A stretch of DNA of 15,347 nt from DASWHD01 sp036393335 (lineage in GTDB: Bacteria > CG2-30-53-67 > CG2-30-70-394): assembly GCA_036393335.1 (NCBI GenBank), contig DASWHD010000230.1, forward strand, positions 1 to 15,347, given 5' to 3'. The translations under genes were made by a program, and so were the position numbers. The notes under the pieces were generated by a model. That model had not been told where the DNA came from, did no database searches, and worked only from the letters and a program-made list of their open reading frames with translations. Shown one piece after another: positions 13,893 to 15,347 of the stretch (position 1 is the stretch's first letter; each line of letters opens with the position of its first letter).

Positions 13893-14264
13893 ATGAAAAC
13901 GCGTTTCGCACCGCTCGCCGCACTCGGCCTCGTGGCATCGCTGGCCATCGCGCCGCTGGCCGCGGCGGCGGGAGAAGACACGACCCCGACCACCCTCAAG
14001 GGTGAGGTGATCGACACCGCCTGCTACCTCGAAAAAGGCGCCCGGGGCGATAAGCACCGGCAATGCGCCCTCAACTGCCTGTCCAGCGGCATTCCCCCCA
14101 GCCTGCTCACCGATGACGGCAAGCTCTACCTCCTGTTGCCGCCGCACGGGCCGCGCGACGCCTACGACAAGGTGAAGGGGATGGCCGCCGAAATGGTGAC
14201 CGTGAAGGGTAGGCTGATGTCGAGCGGCGGGATGGAGGCATTGGAGGTCACGGCCGTCGAGTAG
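13893..14264 (+). CDS. Small exported Cys/His protein, unrecognised family
   Basis: This 123-residue protein has a clear signal peptide (MKTRFAPLAALGLVASLAIA plus PLAAAA, cleavage near residue 26). The mature part of about 97 residues is a compact, mostly beta protein: LKGEVIDTACYLEKGARGDK, HRQCALNCLSSGIPPSLLTD, GKLYLLLPPHG, then AEMVTVKGRLMSSGGMEALEV. The start and end (LKGEVID, VTVKGRL) look like an OB-type barrel. Cys44, His55, Cys58 and Cys62 form a C-x10-H-x2-C-x3-C pattern that could bind a metal or form a redox pair. It is not a haem CxxCH site. The pattern seems conserved in small periplasmic proteins near cytochrome genes, but I cannot name a family. The diheme cytochrome follows after 14 bases, so the two are probably co-expressed. 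A CATAAT (13856-13861) upstream could be a -10 box. Confidence 0.8.
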   Translation: MKTRFAPLAALGLVASLAIAPLAAAAGEDTTPTTLKGEVIDTACYLEKGARGDKHRQCALNCLSSGIPPSLLTDDGKLYLLLPPHGPRDAYDKVKGMAAEMVTVKGRLMSSGGMEALEVTAVE

Positions 14265-14278
14265 CGCGCCGCGGGTCG

Positions 14279-15049
14279 ATGGGTCGCCGCACGGCATCCG
14301 TGATCCTGCTCTTCGTTGCCGGTGCGGCGGCCCTCGCGGGTGCCTACTGGGCGGAGCGCCGGCCGCCACCCGAGGTGCAGGGTGCCCGTCTCGCGCAACG
14401 CCTGGGCTGTTTCGCGTGCCACGACCCGCGGGGCGGGGCGGGCACGCCCAACCCCGGTGCTGCGGAGGGGCGCGTGCCGGGATGGGGCGGTGGCAACGCC
14501 ATGATGTACATACTCGCCCCGGACGACTTCGATGCGTGGGTCCTCGACGGTGCCCCGCGCCGCCTCCTGGACAGTCCTGCCTATCAGCGCAAGCGCGCCG
14601 CCCAGGCGTTGCAGATGCCGGCCTATCGCGGGCGACTGAGCACCGGGCAACTATCCGACCTGCGACGCCTCTTCGCGGCCGTGGCCGGGCTGACGGCACC
14701 CGAGGCCGGCGATGCGCTCCGTGGCTACGAGCTGGCCGAGGCCAAGGGGTGCTTCGGCTGCCACGGCCCGGCCGGCCTGGGCGGGGTCAATAACCCTGGG
14801 TCGTTCGCCGGATACATCCCGGGCTGGCGCGGCCGCGGTCACGCGGCGCTGGTGAAGGACCGCGCCGAGCTCCGCGAATGGATCCACGAGGGCGTGTCGC
14901 AACGCGCCGCGCGCCACCCGGTGATCGGCTTCTTCCTGCGCCGCCAGCAGCTCCAGATGCCGTCCTTCGGCGACCACCTGACGGCGGACGAGCTGAGCGC
15001 CATCATCGCCTACATCGAGTGGCTCAACCGACCCGAGCCGCCCGGATAG
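14279..15049 (+). CDS. Membrane-anchored diheme cytochrome c
   Basis: This 256-residue protein has an N-terminal hydrophobic helix (8-23) without an obvious cleavage site, so it is probably an anchor, followed by two cytochrome c domains. The haem sites are CFACH (44-48) and CFGCH (158-162). The likely axial methionines lie in LQMPAY (Met113) and LQMPSF (Met227). The two halves are visibly duplicated: each runs haem site, a G-x-x-PGW-x-G-x-G block (64-71 and 178-187), an acidic helix, LQMP, and then a helix with L-S/T-x-x-x-L. It would carry electrons in the periplasm; its partner is unknown. It begins 14 bases after the Cys/His gene without a Shine-Dalgarno site, which suggests translational coupling. 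The two genes may form a small periplasmic redox unit. The cytochrome call is secure. Confidence 0.93.
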   Translation: MGRRTASVILLFVAGAAALAGAYWAERRPPPEVQGARLAQRLGCFACHDPRGGAGTPNPGAAEGRVPGWGGGNAMMYILAPDDFDAWVLDGAPRRLLDSPAYQRKRAAQALQMPAYRGRLSTGQLSDLRRLFAAVAGLTAPEAGDALRGYELAEAKGCFGCHGPAGLGGVNNPGSFAGYIPGWRGRGHAALVKDRAELREWIHEGVSQRAARHPVIGFFLRRQQLQMPSFGDHLTADELSAIIAYIEWLNRPEPPG

Positions 15050-15134
15050 CGGGTGGCATCAGGGGGCAATCCCGCCGTGTAAAGGCAGGGGGTAACCTCT
15101 CCACCACTACCCAACCTCAACGGCGCCGCAACGA

Positions 15135-15347
15135 TTATTGACGGTGGCTGGGCAACATCTCCTTGCTGACCAGGGCAGCGGGCACGGGGCCGACCATCGC
15201 GTCGCCCGAGAAGGCGTAGAGGAAGTAGGTCTGGGCCCGATGCGGTAGCAGCGAGCTGCTCAGGAGGTCGAGGGCGAAATGGCCCGTCACGATGGGATTC
15301 GCCGGGTCGATCGGGTCCCAGCTCGGCACGTCGAGACGCAACAACGT
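15135..15347 (-). CDS. 3' end of an unidentified gene
   Basis: An open frame enters from the right edge and ends at TAA 15137-15135, giving the last 70 residues of a protein. Its C-terminus reads DVPSWDPIDPANPIVTGHF, then LDLLSSSLLPHRAQTYFLYA and VGPVPAALVSKEMLPSHRQ. Codon use is like the neighbouring genes. It converges on the cytochrome gene, with 85 bases between the stops and no clear terminator. No motif allows a family call. Confidence 0.55.
   Translation of the reverse strand, partial: TLLRLDVPSWDPIDPANPIVTGHFALDLLSSSLLPHRAQTYFLYAFSGDAMVGPVPAALVSKEMLPSHRQ

Noticed and set aside
1..15347. CRISPR arrays, tRNA or rRNA genes
   Set aside because: No regularly spaced direct repeats, tRNA cloverleaf sequences or rRNA signatures were seen on either strand.

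Overview
The window is about 15.3 kb of mostly high-GC bacterial DNA. It looks chromosomal and probably comes from a gammaproteobacterium, perhaps a Chromatiales-type lineage. That placement is inferred from the gene types (OprO/P-like porin, DUF2169/PAAR genes, Hsp20 trio, Ppx/GppA, Ffh, RND exporter, DUF2914, diheme cytochrome c) and from the REP-like hairpin repeats. Both edges cut through genes.

Layout. Positions 1-1070 (-) hold a porin missing its 3' end, with a leader that contains an intrinsic terminator and two further hairpins. Positions 1071-2101 have no convincing gene but contain a 141-bp MITE-like element and, just before the next gene, a good sigma-54-type promoter followed by a hairpin. 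Positions 2102-4556 (+) form a type VI secretion (T6SS)-accessory module: a PAAR tip protein, an unrecognised 276-aa protein with three imperfect internal repeats, and a DUF2169 protein. A long inverted-repeat element lies inside the module. Positions 4617-6037 (-) encode three different small heat-shock proteins in a tight operon. Next come a short Ppx/GppA phosphatase (-), a REP doublet and ffh, the SRP GTPase (-). An 861-aa RND/MMPL exporter (+) is divergent from ffh. A DUF151 bifunctional nuclease (-) lies directly downstream of a CcdA/DsbD-type membrane thiol transporter (-). Divergent from these are a DUF2914 protein (+), a small exported Cys/His protein (+) and a diheme cytochrome c (+). 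The 3' end of an unidentified gene (-) closes the window.

How the genes fit together. The PAAR, 276-aa and DUF2169 genes probably make and load one T6SS spike tip and cargo, although no hcp, vgrG or sheath gene is in view. The three Hsp20 proteins form a stress-chaperone operon. The 12.3-15.0 kb stretch has an extracytoplasmic redox flavour: CcdA-type reductant export, a Cys-rich exported protein and a c-type cytochrome, which needs reduced haem-binding cysteines for maturation. Ffh and Ppx/GppA are housekeeping genes.

The most notable points are four different long inverted-repeat elements in 15 kb, the sigma-54-like promoter with its 5'-end hairpin ahead of the PAAR module, the threefold repeat in the 276-aa protein, the possible attenuator upstream of the porin, and the internally duplicated cytochrome next to the Cys/His protein.
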